Positions 42,378 to 52,399 of a DNA stretch of 64,000 nucleotides are shown here, in pieces. Below the pieces are notes generated by a model that had not been told where the DNA came from, ran no database searches, and was given only the letters and a program-made list of their open reading frames with translations. Position 1 is the first letter of the stretch, and each line of letters begins with the position of its first letter. This stretch comes from Treponema sp. (lineage in GTDB: Bacteria; Spirochaetota; Spirochaetia; Treponematales; Treponemataceae). A program made the translations under genes and the position numbers. The DNA lies in the NCBI GenBank assembly GCA_016281495.1, contig JAEEIU010000002.1, positions 1 through 64,000 of the forward strand. The letters are read 5' to 3'.

Positions 42378-45302
42378 ATGGCTTGGAAAAACATGATTAA
42401 GAGATGCATTACCCTTTTACTGACATGCTTTCTTGCAATCACAAACGCACAGTCCCATGACGGCCTCATGACAGGGGAAAAAGACCTTAAGTGCATCAAG
42501 ACTGAATTTTTTGACATAATCTATCCTGAAAGCTCAAAGGAAAGTGCCGCCGAGCTCTACCTGCATGCCGACGACATCTACCGTGAGTTATGTGCCGACT
42601 ACGGAATGACTCCAACCCTCAGAATGCCTGTAACCATTACAGGGGCTCCGGAAACGTACAACGCTTATTTTTCAACATTCACATACAACCACATCATCCT
42701 TTACGACACCACCCCACAAGAGAGCCTGAATGTCTTTGAGTCAACAATTTGTGACACGTTCAAGCACGAGATGACACACGCACTAACCATAAACATGAAG
42801 AATCCGTTCTGGACTTTCATGGCAAAAGTATTCGGGGATGTTGCCATAGTCGGTGACTATCTGAACATGACCACAGCGATAAAGGAAGGTGCATCGGTTG
42901 CAGCGGAAAGCAAGGGTGGATACGGCCGCTTAAACAATCCCTATTACATGCACACTGTAAGGCAGGCAAAAATCCAGGGAACATTTCCGTCTCATGCAGA
43001 CATTATGGGTTCCAGGGACATTTATCCGAACGGCAACATGTCGTATACCTTTGGAGGCCCGTTTACCAAATGGCTGCAGGATAAATACGGCATGGAAAAA
43101 TACGCCGAATTCTGGCATGCAGGAATCAATAACGAGGCAGTGACATATCAGCTGGTATTCAGGAAGATATACGGACAAAGCATCAGCACTGCATGGAAGG
43201 AATTCCAGGAATCACTTTTTGTTCCGGAAAATATCCTTCAACTTGAAGGTGCAGATTATGTTCAGGCTGTACCGGGAACAAGCGCCAACGGTTTCCTTTA
43301 CTCTTCAATCACTGCGGGTAAAAATAAAATTGCATGGCTTGAACAAAAGACATCAACTGTATGGATGAGCGAAAAAGATGAAAATGGAAACATGAAAAAG
43401 GCAAAAAAATTCCTTAGCATGTTTTACATTGAATCAATATCACTTTCCACGGACGGACGTTATCTGGCAGTATCATATTACACCCCAAACGCGGCAGAGG
43501 CTGACTATCACATAATGGTTTATGACACGGAGAACAAAAGTCATGCCACAGTAAAAGACAGGTCTTTAAAGAATCCATTTATCATGCAGACGGAGGAAGG
43601 CTCATTCCTCTGTGCAATAAAAAACCACGGACAAAGTGAAAGCCTTGTAAAATACAGGATCATTGAAAAGGGAAACACAAAGTCAACGAAGATAAAAGGC
43701 TTGGAGGAATATTCCATCTATGATTTTCCCAGAGGCGACTACATTTATTCTCCGGTGGATTTTGGACATGGACGCATGGCCTGCATATTCAAGAAAGACG
43801 GCAAATCTCAAATAAGGATTTTTGATTCCGACATGAACTATCAGGAAATCGATTTGTCGGGAAACAATCTTTTTGTGCAGGGATTGTCTGCAAATGATGA
43901 TTCCACCCTGGTGTTCTCATGGGCAAGGATGGATACCCTTCCACGTCTTGGCCGTCTTACCGTTGCTGGGGACAGTGCAATTCTTGAGCTCAGCGGAACT
44001 GATATCTCCGGCGGCATCTATAATCCTGTTTCATTCAACGGCAAGTATTTTTATTCCGGAAATTTCGTTGACAGAACAAGACTGTTCATGCAGGATCAGG
44101 ACAAAGCGGACTTCATGCAAACTTCCGTTAAAGTCAGCCGGCACATGGGACAGGAAGCAGACAGGGAACAAAGCCTTTCCAATGCGGACGAGATTCTTTC
44201 TGATGCGAAAAAATGGAATACAATTCTTTATGGAAAAGGCATAACAGCACCCTTCACGCTCATTCAGGAATACAAGCAGACAGGAGACACAGACGAGATA
44301 GTATTTCTCGGACTTACTTGGATAAGCTCAAACCCATGGGATGGAAACCATTTTGCTTTTGGTGGCGGCATTACTCCATGGGGCAACAAAAAAGGCGGAT
44401 TCATGACCCTGATCAGAGGAGGCGGAAACAGCACGGCATTCAACTACCAGATTATTCCTTCAGTATTATTCAATAAAGACGGATTCATGCAGGCTACGGC
44501 AAGCACCACAGTCAACGCAAAATTTTATCTTGGCAATCAATTTTACATCTTGGCACAGGACAAATCCCTGCTTTTTCTTGGGCATCAGGAAACAAACAAA
44601 AACGGACTATTCATAAATGCATTTGGAAACATTGATCATTCATCAGACAACATTGATCCTGCATTTTACCTTTCGTTCAAAAACAATTTCGTACTCATGC
44701 TGTCCAACGTAAAACAAATGGGAACAGGCATCTACAACACGGGTGGATTCAGTGCCCAGCTGAACTACAACATATACTCAAGCAATTACATAGACGAAAA
44801 AGAAGGCTTTGTCAAGGGAAATTTTGAACAGAGCCTTTACCCGGTACTTAGCGTCTCAATTCCAAGGCTTCTTCCACTTGAATGCTCAAACACTCTGAGT
44901 TACAACCTTCCGTTAAAAGCGACAGCATTTTTTGCCCCTTCAAATTCAACTTTACTTGCAGCATCCTTTAATTCCGTTTTATTCTCTGCGGAAATTCAAA
45001 AGGGCCTTACTTTTTTTCCGCTATATTTTAACCGCATTACCTTGAGGGGAGAATATGCATTTCATCTTGATGACAGAAATTCAAATGTATCCCTGTTCAA
45101 CTTATATGATTCAATCAATGGCGCCCAGTTAAGCTACAAGGATTACCTGAGTTTTACAGCTACAATATCGGGAGCGATAAACACCGGTATTTTTGCCTCT
45201 GCATCCATGGTCCAGGATATTGGCGTAAGGTTCATTTATTACCCCAGGGACAAATCAAGCAAACCGTACAGGGTTTCCTTTGTTACATCTTTAAACTTTT
45301 AG
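42378..45302 (+). CDS. Large exported HEMTH-motif metalloprotease-like protein
   Basis: The start at 42378 follows GGGAG and gives a signal peptide (MAWKNMIKRCITLLLTCFLAITNA) in a 974-residue product. H130-E131-M-T-H134 is a zinc-metalloprotease motif, with EGASVAAES about 50 residues later as a plausible third ligand site. The middle (about residues 300-560) has repeated beta-propeller-like blades, and the last 250 residues are alternating strands ending in the aromatic VSFVTSLNF, like an outer-membrane barrel. It is inferred to be an outer-membrane protease or processing protein. A structured leader and terminator precede it. Confidence 0.7.
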   Translation: MAWKNMIKRCITLLLTCFLAITNAQSHDGLMTGEKDLKCIKTEFFDIIYPESSKESAAELYLHADDIYRELCADYGMTPTLRMPVTITGAPETYNAYFSTFTYNHIILYDTTPQESLNVFESTICDTFKHEMTHALTINMKNPFWTFMAKVFGDVAIVGDYLNMTTAIKEGASVAAESKGGYGRLNNPYYMHTVRQAKIQGTFPSHADIMGSRDIYPNGNMSYTFGGPFTKWLQDKYGMEKYAEFWHAGINNEAVTYQLVFRKIYGQSISTAWKEFQESLFVPENILQLEGADYVQAVPGTSANGFLYSSITAGKNKIAWLEQKTSTVWMSEKDENGNMKKAKKFLSMFYIESISLSTDGRYLAVSYYTPNAAEADYHIMVYDTENKSHATVKDRSLKNPFIMQTEEGSFLCAIKNHGQSESLVKYRIIEKGNTKSTKIKGLEEYSIYDFPRGDYIYSPVDFGHGRMACIFKKDGKSQIRIFDSDMNYQEIDLSGNNLFVQGLSANDDSTLVFSWARMDTLPRLGRLTVAGDSAILELSGTDISGGIYNPVSFNGKYFYSGNFVDRTRLFMQDQDKADFMQTSVKVSRHMGQEADREQSLSNADEILSDAKKWNTILYGKGITAPFTLIQEYKQTGDTDEIVFLGLTWISSNPWDGNHFAFGGGITPWGNKKGGFMTLIRGGGNSTAFNYQIIPSVLFNKDGFMQATASTTVNAKFYLGNQFYILAQDKSLLFLGHQETNKNGLFINAFGNIDHSSDNIDPAFYLSFKNNFVLMLSNVKQMGTGIYNTGGFSAQLNYNIYSSNYIDEKEGFVKGNFEQSLYPVLSVSIPRLLPLECSNTLSYNLPLKATAFFAPSNSTLLAASFNSVLFSAEIQKGLTFFPLYFNRITLRGEYAFHLDDRNSNVSLFNLYDSINGAQLSYKDYLSFTATISGAINTGIFASASMVQDIGVRFIYYPRDKSSKPYRVSFVTSLNF

Positions 45303-45318
45303 GCATATAGTTTATAAT
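45290..45318 (+). promoter_or_regulatory. trxB promoter, TTTAAA-N17-TATAAT
   Basis: TTTAAA at 45290-45295 and perfect TATAAT at 45313-45318 are spaced by 17 nt and overlap the end of the preceding gene. The -10 ends 6 nt before the trxB ATG with no ribosome site. Confidence 0.6.
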
Positions 45319-45324
45319 CTCGTT

Positions 45325-46272
45325 ATGGAAAATTCAGAAACAAATGAATACGAATTGATTGTAATCGGTGCTGGTCCTGCGGGTCTGGCAGCTGCCCAGT
45401 ATTCAGCAAGGGCAAATTTAAGGACACTTATCCTGGACCAAGGTCTTGGAGGCGGTCAGGTTGCAAACATATTCAATCTTGAAAATTACCCCGGTGTGTT
45501 CCCCCCAGTTCAGGGCCACCAGTGGATTTCCACAATGAAAAATCAGGCTGAATCTTTTGGCGCGATAATCAAGCAGGCCATTGTCAGCTCAATAGATAAA
45601 ATTGACGGTCATTTTGCGGTTAAGACAAACAGCACGGAATACACTTCCCTTGCATTGATAGTTGCCACAGGTGCGGAACACAGGAGTCTTGGTGTCGCAG
45701 GTGAAAAAGAATTCAGCGGACGCGGTGTATCCTACTGTGCCACTTGCGACGGTCCTTTTTTCAGGAACAAGGAAGTTGTTGTCGTAGGCGGCGGAGATTC
45801 TGCATGTGATGAGGCATCTTATCTTTCAACCCTGTGCAGTCATGTAACCGTGGTCCACAGGAAAAGTCAGTTCAGGGCCCAAAAGGCTGTTGCCCAGAGG
45901 GTTCTTTCCAACCCAAAGATTTCCGTAAAATTCAATTCTTCAGTAACTCAGATTATGGGAGACACAAAGGTTTCCTCAGTTGAATTGACGGATACTGTCA
46001 CCGGGGAAAAATCCACATTGCAAACCTCGGCTGTTTTTATTTTTGTAGGCATGATTCCGCAGGTCTCACTTTTCTCAAACCTCAAGACAGATGAAGCGGG
46101 ATACATCATAACTGGAGAAGACATGGAAACATCCATTCCAGGATTATATGCGGCTGGTGATGTCCGTTCTAAAACATTCAGGCAGATTGTCACGGCATGT
46201 TCCGATGGAGCCATTGCGGCTAACTCTGCCCTAAACTACATTCGGCTATTACGAAACGAGGAATACAAATAA
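45325..46272 (+). CDS. trxB: Thioredoxin reductase
   Basis: The 315-residue flavoprotein reduces thioredoxin with NADPH. FAD binds at IGAGPAGLAAAQYSA (residues 14-28), the redox disulfide is C138-A-T-C141 (YCATCDGPFF), NADPH binds at VVGGGDSACDEA and a C-terminal FAD segment is GLYAAGDVR. Length is as expected for bacterial TrxR. No ribosome site is present because the start follows a -10 box by 6 nt. The GH3 gene begins immediately after the stop. Confidence 0.95.
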   Translation: MENSETNEYELIVIGAGPAGLAAAQYSARANLRTLILDQGLGGGQVANIFNLENYPGVFPPVQGHQWISTMKNQAESFGAIIKQAIVSSIDKIDGHFAVKTNSTEYTSLALIVATGAEHRSLGVAGEKEFSGRGVSYCATCDGPFFRNKEVVVVGGGDSACDEASYLSTLCSHVTVVHRKSQFRAQKAVAQRVLSNPKISVKFNSSVTQIMGDTKVSSVELTDTVTGEKSTLQTSAVFIFVGMIPQVSLFSNLKTDEAGYIITGEDMETSIPGLYAAGDVRSKTFRQIVTACSDGAIAANSALNYIRLLRNEEYK

Positions 46273-48021
46273 ATGAAAATAAAAAGATTACTTGCTTACA
46301 TTTCAATTCCGCTTGCAATAAGTGCCGGGCTCTTCTGTCAGGGCAGTTCTTTGTCAGTATCAAGACAGGCTGCGGCAGATGCACTTCCGGCAAACATAAC
46401 ATTCTGGAGCAATTACGAAAATGACGTTCTTGCACAGGCTATAGTTGACCGCATGGACGACAGCGAGCTTTTGGCACAGACACTGATGTTCGGATGGGCT
46501 GGAGCTGAACCGAGTCCTCTTCTTAATGCATGGGTAACACAAAGGAGTCTTGGCAGCGTCAAGGTTTTCGGCTGGAACACAAACAACATACAGCAGGTTG
46601 CAAAATCAATAAAGCTGCTTCAGGAAGAAGCACAGACATGCAGGTTCAAGATTCCACTGTTTGTAGCCACAGACCAGGAAGGCGGATGGATAAGGCACGT
46701 AAAGGGAGAAACAACAGAAACTCCTGGCAACATGGCAATCGGTGCATCTGGTTATCCGATCGACGCATATTATTCAGGCTATTACCTGAACCGTGAGATA
46801 AAGGCCCTTGGCATCAACATGAACTTTGCACCAACCGTAGACTTGTACACGGATCTTGACTCAACCGTAATCGGCCCACGTTCGTTCGGATCAAATCCAA
46901 AGAATGCTGGAATACTTGGAGAAGCATTTTCAAGGGGTTCCATCGCAGCAGGAGTAATCCCCACGGCAAAACATTTTCCCGGACACGGAGACACAAGTCT
47001 GGACAGTCATGGCAGGCTCCCTCAGATAAACATATCAAAGGACACCCTCATGAACAGGGAGCTTGTTCCATTTAAATATCTGATTCAGTCGGGTATTCCG
47101 GCAATAATGAGCGGTCATCTTTCTTTCCCCCAGATTGAAACAGACGGTACACCAGCTTCCCTTTCACGCTACATGCTTACTGATGTTCTTCGTGATGAAC
47201 TTGGATACGAGGGGCTCATCATAACAGATGACATGCAGATGAACGGTGCAACAAATTTTGCAGGATCTTTCTCCCGCTCCGTGACCATGGCATTGGAGGC
47301 AGGCAACGACATCATAATCAGTTCCTCAACAGCAGGACTCAGCAGTGCAATGTGGACAGAAAACCTTAACCGCATGCAGTCTGTCCCCGAATTCAAGGCA
47401 AGGGTAAAGGATGCGGCATATCGAGTAATCCTTTCAAAGCTGAATTATTTCAAGGGTGGAAACGCAGCACCGCTTTATCCAGATGCCGCCACAATCTACG
47501 AAAGCATACCGGACAAGGAAGGCCAGCAATTCTTCATGGACCAGGCATGCCGTTCAATTACCCTTTACAAGCAGGGAAGTGCTTATCCCCTAAAACCATC
47601 AGACGAAGACAGGGTTCTTATAGCAGGCCCATTCCTTTCGCTTTATGAAGAGGGAAGAAAACGTTTCCCGAACGCCGACACATTCCACTACAGTTACGAG
47701 CTTGCGGATGACCAGAGCAATTATTCAGACTGGAATGCAGAGGGAATCGAAAGCGTTGCACGACGATACGACACCATCATAGTTACGGTATACGACTGGC
47801 ATACGGCAAACATAGCACGGAGACTTCAGTATCTGAACAAAAGGGTAATCATCTTTTCAATACTGTCACCGGTTTATGTTCTGGATGGATTTGAATGGGC
47901 AGACACAATCCTGTTCGGCTATTCATACTCATCATTCTCGTTTGCGGCCTTGTGGGGTGCATTGCATGGCGAATTTACACCAGCAGGCATCGTACCACTT
48001 TCGATCTCTAACCAAAATTAA
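46273..48021 (+). CDS. GH3 beta-N-acetylhexosaminidase-like glycosidase
   Basis: The 582-residue exported protein has a signal peptide and a GH3 N-terminal domain. KHFPGHGDTSLDSHGRLPQ carries the catalytic histidine dyad typical of NagZ-type hexosaminidases, and EGLIITDDMQMNGA holds the nucleophile Asp. A second alpha/beta domain follows from about residue 400, longer than in minimal NagZ. It likely removes GlcNAc from cell-wall fragments or chitooligosaccharides. The start immediately follows the trxB stop, so they form one transcript. Confidence 0.9.
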   Translation: MKIKRLLAYISIPLAISAGLFCQGSSLSVSRQAAADALPANITFWSNYENDVLAQAIVDRMDDSELLAQTLMFGWAGAEPSPLLNAWVTQRSLGSVKVFGWNTNNIQQVAKSIKLLQEEAQTCRFKIPLFVATDQEGGWIRHVKGETTETPGNMAIGASGYPIDAYYSGYYLNREIKALGINMNFAPTVDLYTDLDSTVIGPRSFGSNPKNAGILGEAFSRGSIAAGVIPTAKHFPGHGDTSLDSHGRLPQINISKDTLMNRELVPFKYLIQSGIPAIMSGHLSFPQIETDGTPASLSRYMLTDVLRDELGYEGLIITDDMQMNGATNFAGSFSRSVTMALEAGNDIIISSSTAGLSSAMWTENLNRMQSVPEFKARVKDAAYRVILSKLNYFKGGNAAPLYPDAATIYESIPDKEGQQFFMDQACRSITLYKQGSAYPLKPSDEDRVLIAGPFLSLYEEGRKRFPNADTFHYSYELADDQSNYSDWNAEGIESVARRYDTIIVTVYDWHTANIARRLQYLNKRVIIFSILSPVYVLDGFEWADTILFGYSYSSFSFAALWGALHGEFTPAGIVPLSISNQN

Positions 48022-48046
48022 TCTTGCAGCATAATCGGAGCGTAAA

Positions 48047-48673
48047 ATGAAAAAGGATATTGCAGTTTTAGTAAGCGGTGGCGGAACAAACCTTCAGGCC
48101 CTGATCGACTGGGAAAAGGAAAACGATGACTGTCCGTATCACGTTGCAATCGTCATCTCAAACACAAAAAACGCATACGCATTGGAGAGGGCAAAACAGG
48201 CAGACATTCCGGCTTTTATACGGAGTCCATATTCTGTTCTTGGCGCGGAAATTGCAAAGACTGCTGACCGTGACACAAAAAGGATTGCAGTTTCCGATGC
48301 CATACTTGAGCTTTGCCGTGAATACAAAATCTGTGCGATTGTAGAGGCCGGATTCCTTACTGTTCTTGGTGGGAAAATAATCGACGAATATTCGGGACGC
48401 ATCATAAACCTTCACCCTGCCCTGCTTCCAAAATTCGGTGGTGTGGGAATGTGGGGTCACGCGGTTCACGAGGCCGTCATTGCAGCAGGAGAAAAGGAAA
48501 GCGGATGTACGGTCCACATTGCGGATTCAGGCTGCGATACGGGAAAAATTCTTGTACAGAAAAAAGTGCCTGTGCTTGAAGGCGACACTCCCGACACCCT
48601 TTATGAACGCATTGCACCTGTTGAACACGATGCGATTGTAGAAGGGACATGCATGCTGGTCCGGGGCCTGTAA
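48047..48673 (+). CDS. purN: Phosphoribosylglycinamide formyltransferase
   Basis: The 208-residue enzyme transfers the formyl group from 10-formyl-THF to GAR in purine synthesis. The active-site residues N121, H123 (INLHPALLP) and D164 (DSGCDTGKIL) are present, and the N-terminal VSGGGTNLQALID binds the substrate phosphate. CGGAG precedes the ATG. Length is as for the family. It converges on the TPR lipoprotein gene with 12 bp between stops. Confidence 0.94.
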   Translation: MKKDIAVLVSGGGTNLQALIDWEKENDDCPYHVAIVISNTKNAYALERAKQADIPAFIRSPYSVLGAEIAKTADRDTKRIAVSDAILELCREYKICAIVEAGFLTVLGGKIIDEYSGRIINLHPALLPKFGGVGMWGHAVHEAVIAAGEKESGCTVHIADSGCDTGKILVQKKVPVLEGDTPDTLYERIAPVEHDAIVEGTCMLVRGL

Positions 48674-48685
48674 AAAAAGGCCTGT

Positions 48686-50542
48686 TTATCTCAGGAGGTT
48701 TTCCAGTTCTGCGTTTTGTGCCTGGTATGTGGAGTCATTTGGATTTAATGCAATGACCTGCTTGAGGTAATACTGCGCGCGCCTCCAGTCCTTCCTGCCA
48801 TAGTAGATCCTGTAAAGGCGATAGAGCGAATCCTGGTTTCTTGGGTTTGCGGTCAAGCTTGAGCGGAGATCTTCCAGTGCTGCATCACTTGCTCCCTCGG
48901 TAAGACTCTTCTGGTAATAGAGGAAACTTTTCATCTGTGTGCTTGCATTCGGCAACAGTGAATTGATAAGGGAAAGTGCCTGACTTGTCCGCCCCGTACC
49001 AACAAGGACTTTTATATACACCTGAATGTTTTCTTCCAGAGTGCTATCGTTCTTATAAAGTTCATCGGCAATGTTCCATGCCTCATTGTTTTTTCCAAGC
49101 GAAAGGCAGATGTCAACATGATTGTACAGAACGGAAAGCGGAACATCCTCTGCCTTAATCATTTCTGAGCTCATCGAATATGCCTCGTTGTACCGGCGGG
49201 CCTTGTTCAGCTCCTTTACATAAACTTCCTTTGCCTCCATATTCTGTCCGTCCATCGCCAGAACCCTAGATGCAAGATCTAGCGCTGTTTTTCCCGCAAT
49301 GGAAGAATTGGACTCCGATGCAATCTGTGCGGAAAGCAGGAGGGTATCCTTGTCGTCAGGATAGAGGGACAGGGCCTTTGCCATTGTATTGGATGCAAGG
49401 GACAGGTTTTTATTCCAGTTTTTCTGAAGCTGAGCCCTAAGCAGCAGGTAATAGCGGTCGTTTGACGAAGTCCTTGAATAAGAGTCAAGCAGGGAAGATG
49501 CCTTTATGTAATCGCCCTTTGCCATGAGTATGGAAGCACGCACAAGAGTAAAGTTGGAGTTGGTAGGCTCAAACTGAAGAACCCTAAGTACAAATCCCTC
49601 TGCCTTGTCGTAAAGCCCCAGGGAAATGGCAGACTGTGTGCAAAGCTCAAGATAGTCAATGTTCTGTGCAACAGCAGAAAGAAGTTCCTCGCCCATATCC
49701 AGGGCCTTCTGGTATTCGCCTATGCCCTGATACGACTGTGCCAGTGCAAAAAGAATCTCACGGTTTTTTGGAGCGGATGCCAAGGCCTTGTTCAGATATG
49801 TGATTGCAGTCCTGTAGTCTTCCTTTCTGACAAGCAAAAGCCCCATCATGTAGTTTGCAAGACATGAGTCCGGTTTTAGGGCAAGGGCCTTGGTAATGGC
49901 CTTCTCGTATTCCGGATAATAATCGCTTTTTGCAGGTCTTGTTACCAAAAGCAGTGTCGGAAGCAAAAGCGTGTAAAAATCTGAGTTTCCCGTGCTTGAG
50001 TCAAATATGCCTTTTTCCGCAGAATCAATTGCGGGTGTATATGGATTTGAATGAGTGACACGGCTGTAGTCATAGTTCATTATCTCGGAGGGCCACACGA
50101 TTTTCATTACACGCACGCATATCTCAAGCAAAACCTGTTCTACCGGCGTATATTCCTCCGAGGCAGGTTTATGGAGTTCAGATATCGCAAGCTTGAATGA
50201 TGACGGAGAACCGTTTTCCGCATAGTCCAATGCCTTTTTGTCTATTGAATAAAAATATGTCCCTTTAGTCTTTGGAAATGAAATGCTTACACCAAGGCTG
50301 GTCCCTGTTCCTGTTGAACCAGAAGAACCTCCGATAGAACCAGCAACAGACTGACCGTTTCCAGAACCAGCATTTGAGCCTGAACCTGAATCTGACGCTC
50401 CATCACCCCACTTGTGTCCTGTAGATGAGGTTTCCTGAGAATTATCCTGCGGCTTATTGGGATCAGGTGTACTTGCACATGAGGAAAACAAGAATGCCAA
50501 AACAGCTGCAATCGCAACAACAGCATGCCGCCTAAAATTCAA
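48686..50542 (-). CDS. TPR-repeat lipoprotein
   Basis: The 618-residue product has a lipobox FLFSSC, then a Gly/Ser-rich, low-complexity linker (residues 35-90) and many TPR motifs from about residue 200 to the end (for example ALALKPDSCLANYMMGLLLVRKEDYRTAITYLNKAL). It likely acts as an envelope scaffold. It is two nt downstream of the membrane protein at 50545-51156 and so is cotranscribed. Confidence 0.8.
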   Translation of the reverse strand: MNFRRHAVVAIAAVLAFLFSSCASTPDPNKPQDNSQETSSTGHKWGDGASDSGSGSNAGSGNGQSVAGSIGGSSGSTGTGTSLGVSISFPKTKGTYFYSIDKKALDYAENGSPSSFKLAISELHKPASEEYTPVEQVLLEICVRVMKIVWPSEIMNYDYSRVTHSNPYTPAIDSAEKGIFDSSTGNSDFYTLLLPTLLLVTRPAKSDYYPEYEKAITKALALKPDSCLANYMMGLLLVRKEDYRTAITYLNKALASAPKNREILFALAQSYQGIGEYQKALDMGEELLSAVAQNIDYLELCTQSAISLGLYDKAEGFVLRVLQFEPTNSNFTLVRASILMAKGDYIKASSLLDSYSRTSSNDRYYLLLRAQLQKNWNKNLSLASNTMAKALSLYPDDKDTLLLSAQIASESNSSIAGKTALDLASRVLAMDGQNMEAKEVYVKELNKARRYNEAYSMSSEMIKAEDVPLSVLYNHVDICLSLGKNNEAWNIADELYKNDSTLEENIQVYIKVLVGTGRTSQALSLINSLLPNASTQMKSFLYYQKSLTEGASDAALEDLRSSLTANPRNQDSLYRLYRIYYGRKDWRRAQYYLKQVIALNPNDSTYQAQNAELENLLR

Positions 50543-50544
50543 TT

Positions 50545-51156
50545 CTAGTCATCCTCCATAAGGGAATCATCATCCATGTACGGGAAATCCTTGCGCCTGA
50601 TCTGCTGGATGAAATACAATACCACAAGAATGACCCCGATAATGACGAAAAACAGCGGCCACCACTGATGTATGAACGTGGACAGCGAAACTTTAAGTAT
50701 GTGGAAAGAAAAAAGGGAAAAGAAAATCCCCAGAACTATAAGGCTGATTGCGGGAAAAAGATATATGCTCTTCATTCGCCTGAGCTTATAGAGGCCTGCA
50801 GGAACAAGGGATATGCCTGCGGCAATTACCATGACAGGCCAAGTCTGCCTCATGGTATATGGAATGACATGCAAGTCGATAAGCAGGTGCAAGAGCCCCA
50901 TCTGAAGGAAAAACAGGCCAAGCAGAATCAACAGCCAGTTGGAGAAAGGCCCCAGCCCAAGGAACAGGAACAAGGCACCCACAATGATGTTGACGATAAC
51001 CCTCGTTGTGATGGTTTCGCCAGAAGCAAAGGAATGGGTCGCCATCAGGAAGATTCCCACTATTACCAGTACAATTCCCAGCACCAGCGCAATGGTTTTC
51101 CCCGATATTTCCCTGAGTTTCTTGAGTTTCTTGTTTTCTGATGAATCATCGCTCAT
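50545..51156 (-). CDS. LiaI/LiaF-type multi-pass membrane protein
   Basis: The 203-residue protein has a charged N-terminus, about six hydrophobic helices and the WWPLFFVIIGVILVVLYF signature of the DUF5668/LiaF-TM type, ending in an acidic tail. The family often senses or modulates envelope stress; the role here is unproven. It is the first gene of a minus-strand pair with the TPR lipoprotein. Confidence 0.7.
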   Translation of the reverse strand: MSDDSSENKKLKKLREISGKTIALVLGIVLVIVGIFLMATHSFASGETITTRVIVNIIVGALFLFLGLGPFSNWLLILLGLFFLQMGLLHLLIDLHVIPYTMRQTWPVMVIAAGISLVPAGLYKLRRMKSIYLFPAISLIVLGIFFSLFSFHILKVSLSTFIHQWWPLFFVIIGVILVVLYFIQQIRRKDFPYMDDDSLMEDD

Positions 51157-51213
51157 TTTTGACCGCTTCCTTACCTTGAATTCCTCTCTATAGAATATAA
51201 TACTTTTGACATC

Positions 51214-51242
51214 TTGCCAATATCTATTTCCTTTGTTACAAT
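51214..51242 (+). promoter_or_regulatory. Promoter, TTGCCA-N17-TACAAT
   Basis: TTGCCA at 51214-51219 and TACAAT at 51237-51242 are 17 nt apart, and the -10 ends 7 nt before the ATG at 51250. No ribosome site lies between. Confidence 0.55.
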
Positions 51243-51249
51243 CAATAAT

Positions 51250-52317
51250 ATGAAAGATAAGTTACATAGTTTTTATATATTTGCCTCAGCCGCATTCATT
51301 TTTCTGCTTGCCTCATGCTCACAGAGTACAGGACCCGTTCAGGAAAGGGCATTCACCAGGGAATTCCAGGAGGAACAGGCCCAGTACAAGCACATCCTGG
51401 AGAACGAGGACTTACCGTCACAGACAAGATTCGGCGTCATAAACCAGCTTTCAAAGAACATGCTCGCCGTAAAAGACTATAACAACCTTATTATTTTTCT
51501 AACCGACTGGGTGGAAGCCCACCCTGATGATGAGTACAATGCCTACTGGCTCCTGATGACAGCCTTTGCCTATCTTGAGAATGAGGCTGATCCCATGGCA
51601 CAGTATTATTTTGAGCGCATACTCATTAATTACGAGGACCTTATTGTTGATGGCACATCCGTCCATTACCGCTGCCTGATGCACCTGATAAAGCTCTGTG
51701 ACACCCCGGCAACACGCATAAAATACTTCAACCAGCTGATAGCACGCTTCCCCAACGAAGTGAGCACGACAGAACTATATGTCCGCATGGCACTTGAATA
51801 CGAGAAGGAAGGAGACTGGAAACAGGCCCTTAAATGCCTGCAGCTCTTTTTGGATCAGGAAGACGCCGCCACGATACAGATCACCGACATTCCAAACGCA
51901 TACATGATGGCACGCCAGCTCATCAACTTCAACAACTCAAGCAAGGACTGGACATATTCAAGTCTGGACAGGCTCATACGTGACATAAAGGTCGCCATAA
52001 ACGACTACGACCCGTATACGCTGGACACCTTGAAATCCAAGGTCAACTTCTTTGCAATGTCATGGAGGCAGGACGAGACAGCCGCCAATGCGCAGGATGA
52101 GTTTACCATGGACTCCTACATGATCGGAAACACAATCCACTACGCCTCTACCATAGACGAATCATCCACGCCAAACGAAGCCTACCTCAAGACCTGGGGA
52201 TGGACTTCCTATTTGAACGTATGGTACTTCTACTTCCGCAGGGTAAACTTCCCCGCCGACCCCGACATCCACGGCCGCTGGGAATGGGCTGGCATCTACT
52301 ACGGCGAAAAAATGTAA
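51250..52317 (+). CDS. TPR-like lipoprotein
   Basis: The start at 51250 yields a lipobox FLLASC (Cys23) in a 355-residue product; the longer frame upstream lacks an ATG and is rejected. Helical repeats with TPR character run from about residue 60 to 250 (for example ALEYEKEGDWKQALKCLQLFL). The last 80 residues end in an aromatic-rich segment (WTSYLNVWYFYFRRVNFP). No function is assignable. It is predicted to be translated from a leaderless mRNA. Confidence 0.72.
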   Translation: MKDKLHSFYIFASAAFIFLLASCSQSTGPVQERAFTREFQEEQAQYKHILENEDLPSQTRFGVINQLSKNMLAVKDYNNLIIFLTDWVEAHPDDEYNAYWLLMTAFAYLENEADPMAQYYFERILINYEDLIVDGTSVHYRCLMHLIKLCDTPATRIKYFNQLIARFPNEVSTTELYVRMALEYEKEGDWKQALKCLQLFLDQEDAATIQITDIPNAYMMARQLINFNNSSKDWTYSSLDRLIRDIKVAINDYDPYTLDTLKSKVNFFAMSWRQDETAANAQDEFTMDSYMIGNTIHYASTIDESSTPNEAYLKTWGWTSYLNVWYFYFRRVNFPADPDIHGRWEWAGIYYGEKM

Positions 52318-52364
52318 TTTTTTGCAGCTAAGCACAATCAGACAATGACATCCCTCCCCCATAC

Positions 52365-52393
52365 TTGACGATTTTCCATGTTGGTTTTATAAT
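52365..52393 (+). promoter_or_regulatory. Promoter, TTGACG-N17-TATAAT
   Basis: TTGACG at 52365-52370 and perfect TATAAT at 52388-52393 with 17-nt spacing. The -10 ends 6 nt before the ATG at 52400. Confidence 0.7.
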
Positions 52394-52399
52394 GAATTT

